This document shows, one piece after another, positions 30,420 through 44,215 of a stretch of 48,975 nt of DNA (position 1 is its first letter; every line of letters begins with the position of its first letter). The position numbers and the translations under genes were made by a program. The DNA lies in contig JADGJG010000079.1 of NCBI GenBank assembly GCA_027596195.1, positions 1 to 48,975 of the forward strand, given 5' to 3'. Source of the stretch: Podochytrium sp. JEL0797 (lineage: Eukaryota > Chytridiomycota > Chytridiomycetes > Chytridiales > Chytriomycetaceae). The notes beneath the pieces are model-generated. The model ran no database searches and had not been told where the DNA came from. It saw only the letters and a program-made list of their open reading frames with translations.

Positions 30420-31006
30420 TTATTCCTTTTTGATGACCCACGATCTCGATGCCCACTCCTCCTGCAAATGCAACCCCCCACACGCCAAGAACGCCATCGC
30501 AACCACCCCCGTCACCCAAGCCCCACGAAACACGCACCGCACAACCTCACACGCAAAAAACACGACACTCGCAACCACCACGTTCTCGCCAACCCATCCC
30601 GTGCCGGCGCCGTCCAACAGGATTCCGACCGGCAGGAGGTTGAAGTACACGAGTTTGTGAAACACGGTTCCAAAGGTGACGGCAATCAGAAACGGGATCG
30701 GGACTGGGTTTTTGGCGGTTTGCGGTGCGATGGTGATAAGAACACATCCGGCCAGAATGATTGACAATGCGATGAGGAAGAGTCTTTCGATCAGGATTGG
30801 ATGGATGCTGGTGAAGCTGTGTTGTAACGTGTGAGTCAGAGCCAAGACACAGGTGATCATGCACTCAACAGTTGTCGGAAAGCGCCCAGGGCCAGCCCTG
30901 CGGTGCAGATATACCGGCGAACTGGAGGGGTGAGCCATTCTGGCAGCGAAGACGTGGAAGGCGCAGCTGGCTTGAGCTCTTCGATGACCTCTTCGACCTT
31001 CTCCAT
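30420..31006 (-). CDS. Small polytopic membrane protein, family unknown
   Basis: Exons (minus) 31006-30870 and 30816-30420 (53-nt intron with a GTTGAG donor), 177 aa. An acidic N-terminus (MEKVEEVIEELKP) is followed by four to five hydrophobic segments: YICTAGLALGAF, LFLIALSIILAGCVLITIAP, IPFLIAVTFGTVFHKLVYF, VVVASVVFFACEVV and GVVAMAFLACGG. It ends in ..SRSWVIKKE. I do not recognise the family. It is convergent with the Kre9-like gene before it, and the SURF4 copy lies just upstream on the same strand. Confidence 0.6.
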
Positions 31007-31177
31007 GTTTTCTCGCTTGTTTTTTTTTTCCTCCAAAAATAGTTTGTGAAGAGGAGAGGGGGGAGAAGAAGAAAAAGAAATAGATTATTATTAATACGTC
31101 TCTAACAAATGAGAAAACGAAACAAACAAGTTTCCAAAAAATCCAAAACCGCCTCTCCTCCTCCCCACACGATATCG

Positions 31178-32240
31178 TCAAAAGTTTTTCTTCTTCTCAT
31201 CCACACTCAACGCGCCAACACCGACTTGATTCAGAAGCAACAACCCTCCAATGATGCTCAAGTTTTGGAAAAAGTCGTACCGCTCCAAATCTCTTCTCGG
31301 GTGGCTCCTGCCAAAGAAAAGTGTGTTCCGTGTCAAAATAGAAATATTAGAAGTGAAAAAATGGCACTCACGCTGGCAACCACCACCACCCATTCAACAC
31401 GACATTCGAAGCTACGACAACACCCGTCAACACGGGAGTGCTCCACTTGGCCTTGAACCCCGCCGCAACAGCCACACAGGCCACAAAGCAACACGCAACG
31501 ACACTCAACCGCGTCCACGTGAGTTCACCGTCTCCACCAAACAAGAAGCTGAGGAACAAGAACAGGTACATGACGCGTCCACTCAACTGGTAGTAAGTTT
31601 CCATTCTGTTGGGGGGGTATTTGTCAACAACAATACACAATGGACACAATAGGATACACATATCGACACACACACCCCCTCCACTCCAAACTCACCCAAC
31701 CAACCCCGTCCCACGTCTCAAAAACTGCATATTCTGCAACTTTCTCGACTCACAAATCGCGCGTTCAGCCACCAACAGCGTCAACCCCCCGCACACGCTC
31801 AACATGCGGAAAATGAAGCTCGTGTCAAACAGGATACCGTATCCGAGACTTTGTGCGAAAATGACCGTGAGGAGCGTGACGGCCGCGCTGGCCGTGTGTT
31901 TTTTGGCTAGGAGGAGCGTCGACGCGATGGTCATTGTGAGAATGTTGAGGAGGAGGAAGACTTCGGCGGTGGTCCATGGGAATCCTACGCGCACGCGCGT
32001 TGCGTGAGGCATGATGGTAAGTAGACAGCAGGAGTGGAGAGTGGGTGTGCGAGTTTTACCTCTGTATCGCTTCAGGAATTTGATTTGGTCGTCCCACTGG
32101 TGCCACAATCTCAACGAATCCTCAAAGAACGTGGCAATGATGAGGAATCTCGCCACGAGGGGCATATACGGGCGACACTTGACGGCAACGCTGTCGGAGA
32201 ACTGCTCAAACTTGTAGAGCGCGGCTTTGAGGTCAGTCAT
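31178..32240 (-). CDS. SURF4: SURF4/Erv29-type ER cargo receptor, copy A
   Basis: Exons (minus) 32240-32060, 31984-31696, 31605-31372, 31307-31178; 277 aa (human SURF4 269). Family blocks: [23 protein letters not shown] with [61 protein letters not shown] and [16 protein letters not shown]. It ends in DEKKKNF, a K-x-K-x-x dilysine ER-retrieval signal. SURF4 loads secretory proteins into COPII vesicles. In this copy the loop between LSVCGG.. and ..ETYYQL is short, and the third exon ends with a Trp triplet (GWWWLP). It is divergently transcribed from copy B, 456 bases away. Confidence 0.93.
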
Positions 32241-32696
32241 TTGGCAATTTTGTGATAATAATAATAGGGGAGCAGGGATATCCTTTGTTCTTGGGTGGCT
32301 GTTTTGTCCCCGTTTGTTCTCTTTCCCCTTGTCTCGGATTTTCATCCAAGCTCCTTTGTTGTTGGCACAGGAGGCGGCGAAGAAGAAATGACAAGTTGAT
32401 CAAAGCTTTGGGCATAGTTTTTTCTCGCGTCCATGCTGCGATGAATGGAGGGCATGCCCTTGGAAGGGGTTTCGAATACAACTATCAATTGCCTTTCTGC
32501 CTATCTTTCTTTTCTTTCCTTCTCAGCATTCTTCCACAAGAAAGCGAAGCGCTTGCCTTCCATTTTGTGATTGGGAGAAGGAAGAAAAAGGAGAAGGAGA
32601 AAACGGCTTCGAAACTTCACGCAAGCTTCGAAAAAAAATTTCTCTCGAACTTCTTTTCCCGGACCAACCACAAGCCAACACAAAATATTTCCCACG
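32241..32696. promoter_or_regulatory. Shared promoter region of the two SURF4 genes
   Basis: The 456-base spacer between the divergent SURF4 starts must serve both genes. It contains purine-rich GAAGAAGAAA-type and CTTTTCTTTC tracts but no TATA box that I can place confidently. Confidence 0.5.
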
Positions 32697-33861
<1,165 letters not shown>

Positions 33862-33942
33862 TTAGGACGGAGACTGTTTTTTTTTCAATAAACAATAACC
33901 TGGGCTTTTATTCTTAAGTTTAAAATATGTATAAATTGTTTC

Positions 33943-36632
33943 TCAAGCAGCATTCCCAACCACATCCTCATACGCCGGCGCCCCACTCCCCCTCCTGCCA
34001 CCCCCACCACCACCCCCCATCTCCCCCGGCCCATACAAATATCCCTGCAAAAAAGTCCGATCGCGTTCACTCGCCGAATGCACCACACACCCCGTCTCCA
34101 CCGCCGTCGTATCAAACCGAAACCCAACCGGCACAGCCTTCTTGATCAAACTCGCCAAACTCTGGCCCCGCACCGCCGTGTCGCGCAGCACCGGGGTCGG
34201 GATGTAAATGGGCTGCGATCCGCCGAGTAGCGGCATGGGTTTGTGGCACACGATTGTTACCGTGAGGGTGTGTCGCACGCTGAGGAAGGGGGACGTGAAG
34301 GTAGTGAGGGCTGCGGAGGAGGCGGATCCTGTGTCCATGGTGGTGTCGGGGGGGTCCAAGTTGGTGGTGGGGAGAATGTGCATGCGGCGGAGCATGCGGC
34401 GGAGGGGGGCGGGGAGGTGGAAGGATGGGTTTGTAGATGGGGTGGTGGGTGGTGCGGAAGTGGTGGCGGTTTGGGTGAGTTCGGGTCGAGTTGCGGTCAA
34501 GGGGGGTTGTTGCGGGGACGTTGTGCGGAAGGAGACGCGGTGTGGCAGTGGGGGTTGTTCGTGCACGGGTTCAGTGATGGGTGCAACGTTGAAAGCACGT
34601 GTGCTCCGCGTCGTGCTGAAACTGTTCTGAGATCTCATGCTGAACGCGCGGTTGAGGTTTTGGATCACAATCGAGCCGCCGCCGCGGGTGGTAGTGGATC
34701 CTGGGCGTGAGGTGGCGGAGACGGGGATGGGGGATGGTGCACTTGGGTCCGGTTCGCGGAGGGAGTCGAGCGCCACGGAGATGGAGATGGAATCGGCAGT
34801 GGTCGCGGTCATTTCACCTTCTTCCTCTTCCTCGTCACTGCCGTTCGAGTCTGATTCTTCGGAAGCCGCAGGAGAAATGGGAACCACAGGAACGGCCACA
34901 GTCGAAGTCGACGCTCGCGCCGATCGCTCGCGCCGGAATCCTTGAAACGAAAACGCCGTACTCAGCGGAGAAGTGGGCGCAATGAGAGGAGACGTGGGTC
35001 TTGCCGTGGATCGAATGCTGGCTGCACGAATGCTTCCCGCACGAAGACTCCCCGCACGGAGGGATCGGTTGTCTGCGTCGATCGATTGGGTTCGTCGCAT
35101 GGCCGAAAACATGCTCGGGCTTCTCGACAGGGCTTCAGTGTTTTCGGAAGTCTGGACCCATGGCTGAAATACGGCGCTGTTTCCGGCGCTGAGTCCACTG
35201 TCGTGAGCGATATCGGAAGGGAATAGTCCCGGTTGTGGCACGGTGGCGAGGGCTTCGATAATGAAGGCACGGCGGTTTTGGAAGGGTTGGTTCGCAAAGT
35301 TTTCGGGGAGCTCGAAATCGTTCATGTTCAGACCGTCGAATTCGGGGGGGTGGACAGTCGGAATCGCGTTGAACGAGTCGCTCGTCATTTCCGACTCTTG
35401 GTCTCCGCCATCATCAACGTCGTTGTCCTCGCTCGTATCGACAACATCACTGTTCTGATTCGGGAACAAACGCGAAGCTCCGATGCGGATTTTGTGATTC
35501 CAAAACGAAGCGGCATGTTCGGGGATCTCTCGATGCTTCAAGATTGTCTGCATCGTGACCTTGTTTCCTTTCGGGGTTTTTGATTGGACTTCGGCGCGAA
35601 CCACGACGTCAATGTGATGAACTTGACACCCCTTAAATAATATTTTTTAGTTTTGATTGAAGCCTGGGAGGGCAAGAGATAATAATACCTCAGGCAACTT
35701 GGATATATGTACATTCGCGACAATCTCGTCATCAGGGCCAAAGCTTCGACTCGGAATCATCACGTGGTACCGCACAGGGTCGTTCGTGTCGAGGTTTGAA
35801 AATGTGGCGGGCTCCGTAAAGTTTTCCGCCACGGCATCCGACTCTCCCGTGAGTGTTCTCGTGAGAGGCAATGGGGGAGGCATGAGGAATGCTAAGGGAT
35901 CGAGATTAGGGCTCGTGGGTCTGCTGCTTGGCATGGAGTCGAGCGGGGCGGGAGGTGACAGAGACGAGGGGCTGAGTTGGGAAGTGGTTTGCGAGGGTCG
36001 TTGAGAGAAGGAGGAGGGAAGAAGTATTGGGGCGGGGCGGGTGGCGTTCGCGTTGGTTGGGTCGTCTGGATCAAAGAAGGGAGAGACGGGCGACGAGGGA
36101 CGCAAGTACAGCGAGTCAGTTGGACTGATGATGTGTTCTGGGTTGAACCTCCTGTTTCGTGATTGAGTGTTTCGACCCTTATGCTTATCAAAGCTCACCG
36201 CACGACCACTTCCTCGCTGATGCTCTTCACGACGGCAACCAGCCCCCCGGCCTTGCGCTCTCTGAACTTGAGCTCTGCATTCAGAGTGTAGGCGACGCGC
36301 GACGAGGCATTCGCAAAGGACGGCGGCAGAATTGGCGGCAGCGCAAACACGAAGGGCACATCGTACGCGCCCGGCAGCAGCAGCATGCGCCCCGCCCCGC
36401 GCAGGCCAGCGTCGAGCGCGTCGCCGAGGCGCATCGCGTCGCTGTGGATCGTCTTGGCGCTGCGCCCTGTCCCAACAACACCAGTCAGCTTCACCACGAG
36501 CACTGGCGCGGACGCAATCTCAGTGTGGTCGGCGCTGAACGACGGCGTCACCACCACGCGCACTAGTCCGGTAACACGCGCGGGCGTGACGCCGAGGTGG
36601 CCGACGCTCCTGATGTCAAAACTGAGTTCCAT
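33943..36632 (-). CDS. Alpha-arrestin-like protein with long disordered insert
   Basis: Exons (minus) 36632-36199, 36151-35689, 35631-33943; 861 aa. The N-terminal arrestin fold has MELSFDIRSVGHLGVTPARV, VLVVKLTGVVGTGRS, DVPFVFALPPILPPSF and YTLNAELKFRERK. A Ser/Pro linker with PDDPTN follows. The C-terminal arrestin fold has VRYHVMIPSRSFGPDDEIVAN, HHIDVVVRAEVQSKT and, after ~330 residues of Ser/acidic insert, LSVRHTLTVTIVCHKPMP. The insert carries repeats of RAGS/RAAS type (LRAGSLRAGSIRAASIR), likely phosphosites. Alpha-arrestins recruit Rsp5-type ubiquitin ligases to membrane transporters; I see no canonical PPxY motif, so the adaptor link is uncertain. The family call rests on strand pattern by eye. 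Confidence 0.75.
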
Positions 36633-36884
36633 GCGTCGTGAACTGAGAATCGCAATTTTTTTATTTTTGTTTTGCCCAGGCAAAGTGGCGATGCTCTCCT
36701 CGATGACGCATGCATTCTCATCGCCATGACCGCGAAGGTTCAATAATACCCACAAATTATGAATAGCTCCGCCAACACCTCCCCACCATTTACTTATTCT
36801 CCTGATTGGTAAAAGATTACTAACATACATACAATTTATTTATAGAAATGGAGAGGCGTCGCAGACCAGCAAACCAGAAAAGCC

Positions 36885-37584
36885 TCAAATAACACCCAAA
36901 GCAACCACAACTACACCAACCAACCCAACACCAACCAACCCAGCACCACTCTTGGCAGCAGCCGTCGTCGCAGCAGCAGCCCCCGTCGTTGCCACAACGA
37001 CACCCGGCGCAGCAGTCGGCCCAATAATCTCAAACACGGGCGAAAAACACTGCATCCACATTTGCGTGCCTACATCCTGGTACTGCGCTTCAATCGCGTA
37101 CTTTGAGCTGCTTGGCACGTTCGGGATCACAAATGTGGCTTGGCCCGCGGAAACGGGGACGGGTTTGGCGGAAGTGAGGGCGCCGCCTGGGATGGGAATC
37201 ACGTTGTTGGGGTTTGTAGCGTTCTGTGTGTGTGTGTGTGTGGAATTTGTTGAATTGAGTTGCTGTGGAGCCAAGCAAAATGGATCGTTCGAATCTCCAT
37301 CCACTCACCGACAGAGAAAACGACAGAGAAAGGTTTTGGAACGCTGCAACAGAGTTCACTTGGTTCCAAGAAACGAGCTGTGCCAAAAAAAGAAGCAGAA
37401 GTTCAGAAGGGGGCCTCAATGAACGCGCTTGGCTCAATTCCCAAAACATCTTTACCAAATTGTCGCCCACATTCACCGCCTGCGCCTGCGCGGGGGAAAG
37501 AATCGAGATGGAAGCGCCGGTACTTGAGATGCATCCGTGTTGGGCGAGGACCGTGGCAGCAAGTGCGAGGATTGAGACAAGCAT
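36885..37584 (-). CDS. Kre9/KNH-like GPI-anchored protein
   Basis: Exons (minus) 37584-37456, 37377-37309, 37223-36885; 178 aa. Signal peptide MLVSILALAATVLAQHG, domain ASISILSPAQAQAVNVGDNL, LVSWNQVNSVAAFQNLSLSF and KYAIEAQYQDVGTQMWMQCFSPVFEI, then an Ala/Thr spacer and GPI signal (VGVGLVGVVVVALGVI). It matches the subtype of 45627 and 46911 (NATNPNNV..P, ALR..YKD) more than that of 24495. The second intron has a (TG)n tract. It is the only member of the family on the minus strand. Confidence 0.82.
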
Positions 37585-37831
37585 GTGTGATTTTTTGAGA
37601 AGGATTTTTTCGGAAAAAATATGCCTTGGGTGGCTTTTTCTGCGATCGATCGTGCCAAGCACCAAAGCAGGGGTGATGAATTGAATTTCATTTCCCAAGC
37701 GCGCCATGCACCATTCATTGGCCCCTCCGAAAAAATGCGATCCCCCCTCTCTCTCCGCCCCCAAATCTTCCCGTCCCTCACACAAATTTACAATTTCTTT
37801 CATTTCTTTTATTTATTTTTAATTCAATATT

Positions 37832-40744
37832 TTACCCCCGAATATCAGTCACAGCAGCAACACTCCCATTAAACAAACTCATGATATCCAACCCTTCATC
37901 CACAAACCACATATCATCATGTATCACACAAATCGGCTCCACATCAGGTACATCGCGTCCATTCACTTTCGCCGTAGGTCCCTTTGTTTTCCCAGCAGTG
38001 ATGGCCGCATAACTCACACCCTCGCGTACAGCCGATACTGACGGTGGCGTCATGATCCCACTCGCTCCACCAAAGGAAGACGACGTGCCCTGTTGTTGTC
38101 GATCGAGAACCATCTCGTCATCGTCTTCGTCGTCATCGTCTCCCGATTCCGAACTCGTTTCCGAAAACGGCAACGATATGCCTTCCCGCACCCCTCCTTC
38201 CTCTTTACTCGGATTCGCGTCCGCGTTCCAACAATGCAGAGTATACAGCCTTCGGATGCGGGCCATTTCGACGGGGATCTCGTTGAATAGGGTTTGGAGG
38301 TCCTGTAGGGTGATATGCGGGCACTGAATCACAGAAAGTGATGTGAGGGTTGGGAGTGTGACAATGATTTGGCGGAGGGTTGGGAGAGTGACTTGGGAGT
38401 CGTTGATGCAGAGACTCGTGAGGGACGGGAAGTGGGTTGGTGTGAAGAGGAATTGTAGCGTTTCGTCCGTTAGTTTCGTCTAAAAAGAAATCCGCGATTA
38501 ATTACACAGCGTTCGCAACGAAAACAACAAACAAGCCTCGTACCTGACCATACAAATTCAACACCTTCAAATGCCCAAAACTATCAACACACTCTTCCAA
38601 CACCTCCGCCGGAATCTCCCCCAACGTACAATTCACATCCTTATGCAAATCCAACACCTCCACACCCCCTTTCCCGCCCTTCCCCCACCCGTACTCCAAC
38701 ACGCGTTTCAAACTCTCCCCAGTAAACCCAGGACACCACGTGAACGCCAACTTCTTCAACCCCTTCCTGACCCCCGTCTCCCCGCCCATATACGCCTCCC
38801 CATACGGTACCAACGTCCTCTCCGACAACCGTTCCACAATCCCAAGAATCCCATCACACTCGTCATCCTCAAACACGAACCGCAACATCTCCAACCCAAC
38901 CCCGGAAGCACACACTTTCTCAAACAATTCATCGCTCACATCGCAATCCACCAGTCTCACAATCCGAATCTTCTCATGCCGCTTCAACTGCATCATCCCC
39001 TCTCCTCCACTCACACCCGCATCGTCGTGAAAATGGTGATGATTCGGATGATGCAAATGCTGCTGCTCGTTCATGATCCCAGCAAGCCCCAAAAAGTATA
39101 ACCCGTCCAACCCGTTCCAAAGCACCTCGAAACTCTTCATCGTCACATTGGGACAATAATCGAGCGCCACAACCTTCAAGAAAGGACACCACCGTGTAAG
39201 CTGTAAAATGGATGTGTCGGGCCCCAACGCAATACCATCGAACCGCGCAGCCTCGAGCCGCGGGAGGTGTGGAAACACGGTGCTCAGTTTCTGCGGGGAA
39301 TCGAAACTGTCTGTGGTGGACACGGCTTCGAGGTTTAAACTGCGGAGGTGGGTTGTGGCGCCGGGGTTGGAGAGGAGGGAGAGGATGTCGGACCAGGAGG
39401 TGGGGTAGACGTCTTCGATGGCGAGGCGGGTTGCGCGGGAGACGAGGGGGGAGAGGGTGCGGAGGAGGGGGCCGGAGACGGGGGTGAACGTGGCGGTGTA
39501 GGGGCCGCCGGAGGTTTCGTCGGCGTGGATGTGTTGGAAGTGGATGCTAAGAAAGGGGTTGAGGTTCCGTTTCGGAAAAGATTCACCAAAGTGAAAGAGA
39601 CGATACCTTGTCAAATTCGGCAACAACTCATTCAAAAGGCCCAGTAGATTGACGCGGCAATCAAACGTGGGGATCGACAGCTTCCGGACATACTCGGCGG
39701 ACCCAAATGATTTTCTTTCCGTCGTGATGCGGTTGAACACGTCAATCATTTCCGAGTCCGCGTCTCTGCGCGATACGGCCGAATCCTGCTGCGCTTCGGC
39801 ATCGAGGCGGCTCGTGGTGGAGGTTGCGAGAGCGAATTGCATCATGTTCATGATGTTGGCGAGGATGGGGTTGTTGTGCGGGTGGTTGTTGGCGTTGGCG
39901 TTGTTGTTGTTTTCGACAACCATATCGTTCATCATGTTTTGATGCTGCTGGCCCATGTTGAAGTCGGGATTATTGACGAGGTTGTTGTGCAGTTGAAGGA
40001 GGATGGGGTTGTTGTTGGGGTTGTTCAAGAGGTGCGGCTGCAGCGCATGGATGAGAGTCGGCACGGCAGCAGCAGGGTTGTTGAGGGCGGCCATGTCGAC
40101 TTTGGGCAGGTCGGCAATGGTGAGCAGTTGGCTGTTGCGGATGTGGTCAATGTGGGCGAGGATGGCTGGGTTTCCTGAGGCTCTGGTGGTGGTGTGGATG
40201 GCGCATACGAGGAAGCGCTGCAGGTCGCTTGGGGAGGTGATGGCAACGGAGTTCCCTGGTTACGGAGGATGGAATGTCAGAAGAGGATGTAACGCTGCAA
40301 GAGAGGGCACCACTCACACAGCATTGGGGTCACGACGGCGTGCCAGCGCCAGCAGACGAGGGCCAGTTCGCGGCGGTCCTTTGCGGCACTCACAAACAGA
40401 AAGACGAGGGCGAGCAGCTCGGCGGGCAGCAGCGACGCGGGCGACGGCGGCGGGACGGGTTCGTCTCTCGGCGCATCCGCTTGCAGCGTGTCGTCTACCA
40501 CTTCATCGCACAGCGTGTCGTCTCTCGAGTCATCGCGCACTCCCAGCACGATGGGCGGCGCTTCGCCAAACTGGATTGTGCCGCCAAACAGCCGCGGACG
40601 TCCGAGTCCAACGCCGTACGTGGCAGCACTCGCGAGTGCAGTGCTGTCGCTGCTGCTGCTGCTGCTGCTCGTGCCGTCGTGGCCTGGCGGCGCCGCGGCC
40701 TCAGCGGCATTGCGCTTTAGCTGCTTCACTAATGACATGAGCAT
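37832..40744 (-). CDS. F-box and leucine-rich-repeat protein
   Basis: Exons (minus) 40744-40318, 40255-39607, 39546-38544, 38479-37832; 908 aa. The F-box is LLPAELLALVFLFVSAAKDR..LALVCWRWHAVVTPMLWNS, split by the first intron (62 nt) exactly at the MLW. An Asn-rich segment (NNNNANANNHPHNN) follows, then LRRs of the F-box/LRR (Amn1/Fbxl) kind, such as HLRSLNLEAV, RLEAARFDGIAL, FLKVVALDYCPNVTMKS, IRIVRLVDCDVSD, KLAFTWCPGFTGESL and LTSLSVIQCPHI. F-box proteins are the substrate adaptors of SCF ubiquitin ligases. The 60-nt intron 39606-39547 is in frame, so the unspliced reading would also stay open. The Asn run could vary in length between strains. Confidence 0.83.
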
Positions 40745-40947
40745 TTTTAAGTATTACTCCCTTTTGCGTATTTTCTTGAGACGGGGTTGGAAGGGCATCT
40801 CATCAAGGAGTTTAAGAAGAGGGACGCCGACCACGATAAGAAAAGGGCAATCCCCCCAGTGCATGTTGAATGCTTCTAATTCCTTTTTAGAGGTGTGAAG
40901 GGGTGGGAATCACAACACCCTTATTTTTTTCACTGCCAAAGGAAATA

Positions 40948-43415
40948 ATGCAGCGACAGCTCGGCACGCTCAGCGCGAAGCGGCTCTCGTCCGAGTCTAA
41001 TTCTCGCAGCGTGTCGCGCGCCTCTGAGGCGCCGAGTGTCTCGCATTCGGTGCGCACGTCGCTCAGTCCGCAGAAGCAGAGCACCACGACCAAGGCCACG
41101 TCGATGCTTTCTTATGACGCCGTGTTCTGGCTGCCTTCCTCGTCGTCGTCTTCTTCTTTGTCTTCTTCTCCTTCGAAAGACGACGCGCGCGCCGGCGTCC
41201 ACCGGCTTCACGAGGCTCTCGCTGCGCACTTTGCCGAGGTCGAGCGCGTCGCCACTTTCGTCAAGGCCAAAGTCGCTGCCGAGGAACAAGCTGCGCGCGC
41301 CCTCGACGACCTTGCTGCGCTGTGAGCAATTTGCTGAAGATCGCACGTGCGCACTCCTTTTAATCAAACCAATTAGCGACTCGGTTGTCTCTGCCGTCCC
41401 CGCCTCCGCCGCACCCACCCTTGCACAGTGGTCCTCGATCCTCACTCAGACAGCCGCCTCCCACCGCCGCCACGCAGACTCCCTGACCCAAAACATCCTG
41501 ACGCCCCTCGCCCACTTCCTTGCCAAACACAAAAAACTCATGGACTTCAAGAAACAAGAAGTCGATTCCCACTGGTCCCTCTACGTCAAATCCATCCAAT
41601 CCTATACCCATCTCCAAACAGATTCCACCTCCTCACCCGCAGCCCGCACCGCCAAACGCGACTCCCTCACCCACGCCCAACACGCACGCAGCGCCCTCGA
41701 ATTCAGAATCACAGACTTTCTCCAATCCGCCCAAGAAACCTCTCACACGCGTCTCGTGCTTCTCAAAGAATGTTTCGAAGTCCTCCAACACGCCAACGTG
41801 TCCATGCTCGACGCCCAACTGCAAGTCCACCTCGCGAACCAGCTTGTATGCGTGGATCCGAGTCAGGGGACGGAAGAGATTGCGTTCCAGTTACAAACGG
41901 GGACGAACCGCGTTCCTCCTCCACCTGCTTGGATCGACGACTCGGGTGAAGAGAACTTCACTCCGGCGTCGTTTGGCGCTTCTCTCACGCAGTTGCAGGA
42001 ATCCACACACGACCCTGTTCCACCGTTTCTCCGCAAATGCGCCGCGTCTCTGAACGAGGGGCTTCTCACGCGTCGACACAATAGTGGGATCGCCGCGTGG
42101 TTGCACACGAGTATGAATGACGTTCCCGCGATACAGATTTTAAGAATGGAGGCTGGGAGCAGCGTGGGTGGAGCTGGGGTGCGGTTTTCGCGGGTTCAAA
42201 GAGAGTCTCCGGCGGTGGTGGCGGGGGTCGTCATGTTGTTTTTGAGGGAGTTGCCCGAGTCTTTGGTTTCGGAGGAAGCGTATGAGACTTTGCGGATTGT
42301 GTATGATGCGTATGGTGAGAGATCTTAGTTCGGTGATTTCGGGTGCTGACATTTGCGTTATCAGAAACGGTCGATATGGATGAAGATGAAGAAATCCGAC
42401 TCAAAACAGTCTCGTCACTCCTCATGACTCTACCAGAATCTCATTATGAAACCCTCAAACTCATGTCTGGCCTCCTATACAGGTGACACGGTTTCTTGGT
42501 GTCGATTGCACCCCATCTGACACCCCGCCCCCTTCATCACCAAAAAAAAATCAATCACACAGAACCACTATTGACCTCCCCGACACCTCCTCCAAACTTT
42601 TCCTCCTCATCCACACCCTCGCCCCGCTCTTTCTGCGCCCCAAACTCGAAACCCTCGCCTCCATGCAAGACAAACTTCCCCTCAAACTCACATACGACCT
42701 CATCCGCAATTTCCCCACCATCTTCCACACAACTCTTCCCGACAACCATAACCACGATAATGACACGGATACGTGTGATGTCGACTTTTTCCGGGTTCCT
42801 GTGACCCCGCCGCCACCTCCACCACCAACCCCCGCGTCGGCACAACACGGCGGTAATGCAGTGGATTCTGCGGATGAGTGGGACCACGGACTTCGAAGCA
42901 CCGCGCGATCGCGACTGAGTCGTCGCGGATCGCACTCCACCCTCGCAAGCTCCTCCGGCGGAGACCGCGCCTCCATCGCAGGAGGCAGCGGGATCTTTGA
43001 AGACGTGGCCGGTGTCGCTGGGAACGCGTGGCGAGGCTTTGTTAACGTGATTCGGAGCTCGTCCGCAATGGGGGTCGATGAGGAAGTGGGGTGGGTTCAA
43101 CAACAAAGGCGGAGTGGCGTACCTGGGTCGAGTGGAGGTGGAGGAGCGGGGTTGGCGACGAGTCCGCTGTCGTTGGATAGTTGGGGGTGGGCCGCTTCCG
43201 GTCGTGCGGGAGGTGGTGCTGGGACGATGGCTGGGATGGATGAGTTTGATGAATTGGAGAGTGAGGAGGAGGATTTGCATCATGTGTCGGCAAAAGTGTG
43301 TCATTGGGGTGGATGTGGGCAGTGGTTTGAAGGGAAACGCGCGCTCATGATGCATATTGCGATTGATCATATGGGGAATGATGGGAGAAGTGGGATGGTG
43401 GTGATTCCGCAGTGA
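40948..43415 (+). CDS. F-BAR / RhoGAP-like protein with C-terminal C2H2 finger
   Basis: Exons 40948-41321, 41377-42314, 42365-42482, 42563-43415; 760 aa. After a Ser-rich N-terminus comes an F-BAR-type helix bundle (HRLHEALAAHFAEVERVATFV, SHRRHADSLTQNILTPLAHF, ETSHTRLVLLKECFEVLQHANV). The RhoGAP-like domain runs FGASLTQLQ..VPPFLRKCAASLNEG to MLFLRELPESLVSEEAYETL and SLLMTLPESHYETLKLMSGLL. The arginine-finger motif (G-x-x-R-x-x-G) is not clean (GLLTRRHNSGIA), so GAP activity is doubtful. The last ~35 residues read CHWGGCGQWFEGKRAL-MMHIAIDH, a Gli-type C2H2 finger. F-BAR/RhoGAP proteins shape membranes and limit Rho/Cdc42 signalling at the cortex. The start ATG is preferred because the protein begins in a plausible frame after a stop-free leader. 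Confidence 0.78.
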
Positions 43416-43690
43416 ATCGTTTTTTTCATGTTTTTTTGTTGCGTGTTCGTTTTCTTTTTTTTTGTTTATCATGATTTATATCAAAAGAATAGTTTTTCTA
43501 GAAAGAGAATAATTTCTAAAAAATAGTTGAGAACACCAAGTGCCCCCTCTTCATTCATTTCCTTCAAAAATTCTGACTCGAACGCAGCCGCGCGCCACCC
43601 AACTGCCGCCACCCTGCGCCCTCTCCCCGCCTTCTCTGACCAGATCCTATTCTTTCTAGAAAACCAAACTACGCAACCACCACTTCCAAG

Positions 43691-44215
43691 ATGATGGAAT
43701 CCCCCGACACCGATACCTCCGGTGCCACCGTCACCCTCCAACCCCCACTGAGCCCTCAACTGCTGTACCAAAAGTCGCGCCTCTTTGGCCACCAACTCAA
43801 ATCGCGCGTGCTCAAACGTCTCAAGGGACACTTCCTAACAGCGCATTCGGCCGTTCGCGCGCGAGAGCTCGAAACGAAATTGGCAGTGGCGCAGCATGAG
43901 ATTACAGCTTTGTCAGCAAAGGTGCATGAGCTTGTGGATGAGAATCTAGAGTTGAAACGGTTTGTTGTTGTGGCTGGGGAGCATGGCGGTGGTGGTGGTG
44001 GTGGTGGGGTGCGGCTGAAACACTGGGTGGCGCACAAGTCGAGTCATGTTGCGGCCATTTCGATGCGGGAATGGATGGTGGTTGGGTATTTGGTGGTGGG
44101 TGTGGTGATGATGTGTTTGGTGCTTGGCAGGCCGAATCTGAGGTGGATGTTGTGGCAAATTCGAATGCATTCGTACGACGCTTGTAGTGTGAGCGGTGGT
44201 GGTGGGTATTATTGA
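43691..44215 (+). CDS. Tail-anchored coiled-coil protein
   Basis: 174 aa, no intron. The first ~35 residues are disordered. A coiled coil follows (RARELETKLAVAQHEITALS- then AKVHELVDENLELKRF), a poly-Gly turn, and one hydrophobic segment (VVGYLVVGVVMMCLVL) about 30 residues from the end. This fits a coiled-coil tether held by a near-C-terminal membrane anchor. No family recognised. The gene follows the F-BAR gene by ~275 bases. Confidence 0.62.
   Translation: MMESPDTDTSGATVTLQPPLSPQLLYQKSRLFGHQLKSRVLKRLKGHFLTAHSAVRARELETKLAVAQHEITALSAKVHELVDENLELKRFVVVAGEHGGGGGGGGVRLKHWVAHKSSHVAAISMREWMVVGYLVVGVVMMCLVLGRPNLRWMLWQIRMHSYDACSVSGGGGYY

Noticed and set aside
34208..34710. Gly/Val-rich plus-strand frames opposite the arrestin gene
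   Set aside because: Shadows of the Ser/Pro-rich disordered insert on the minus strand.
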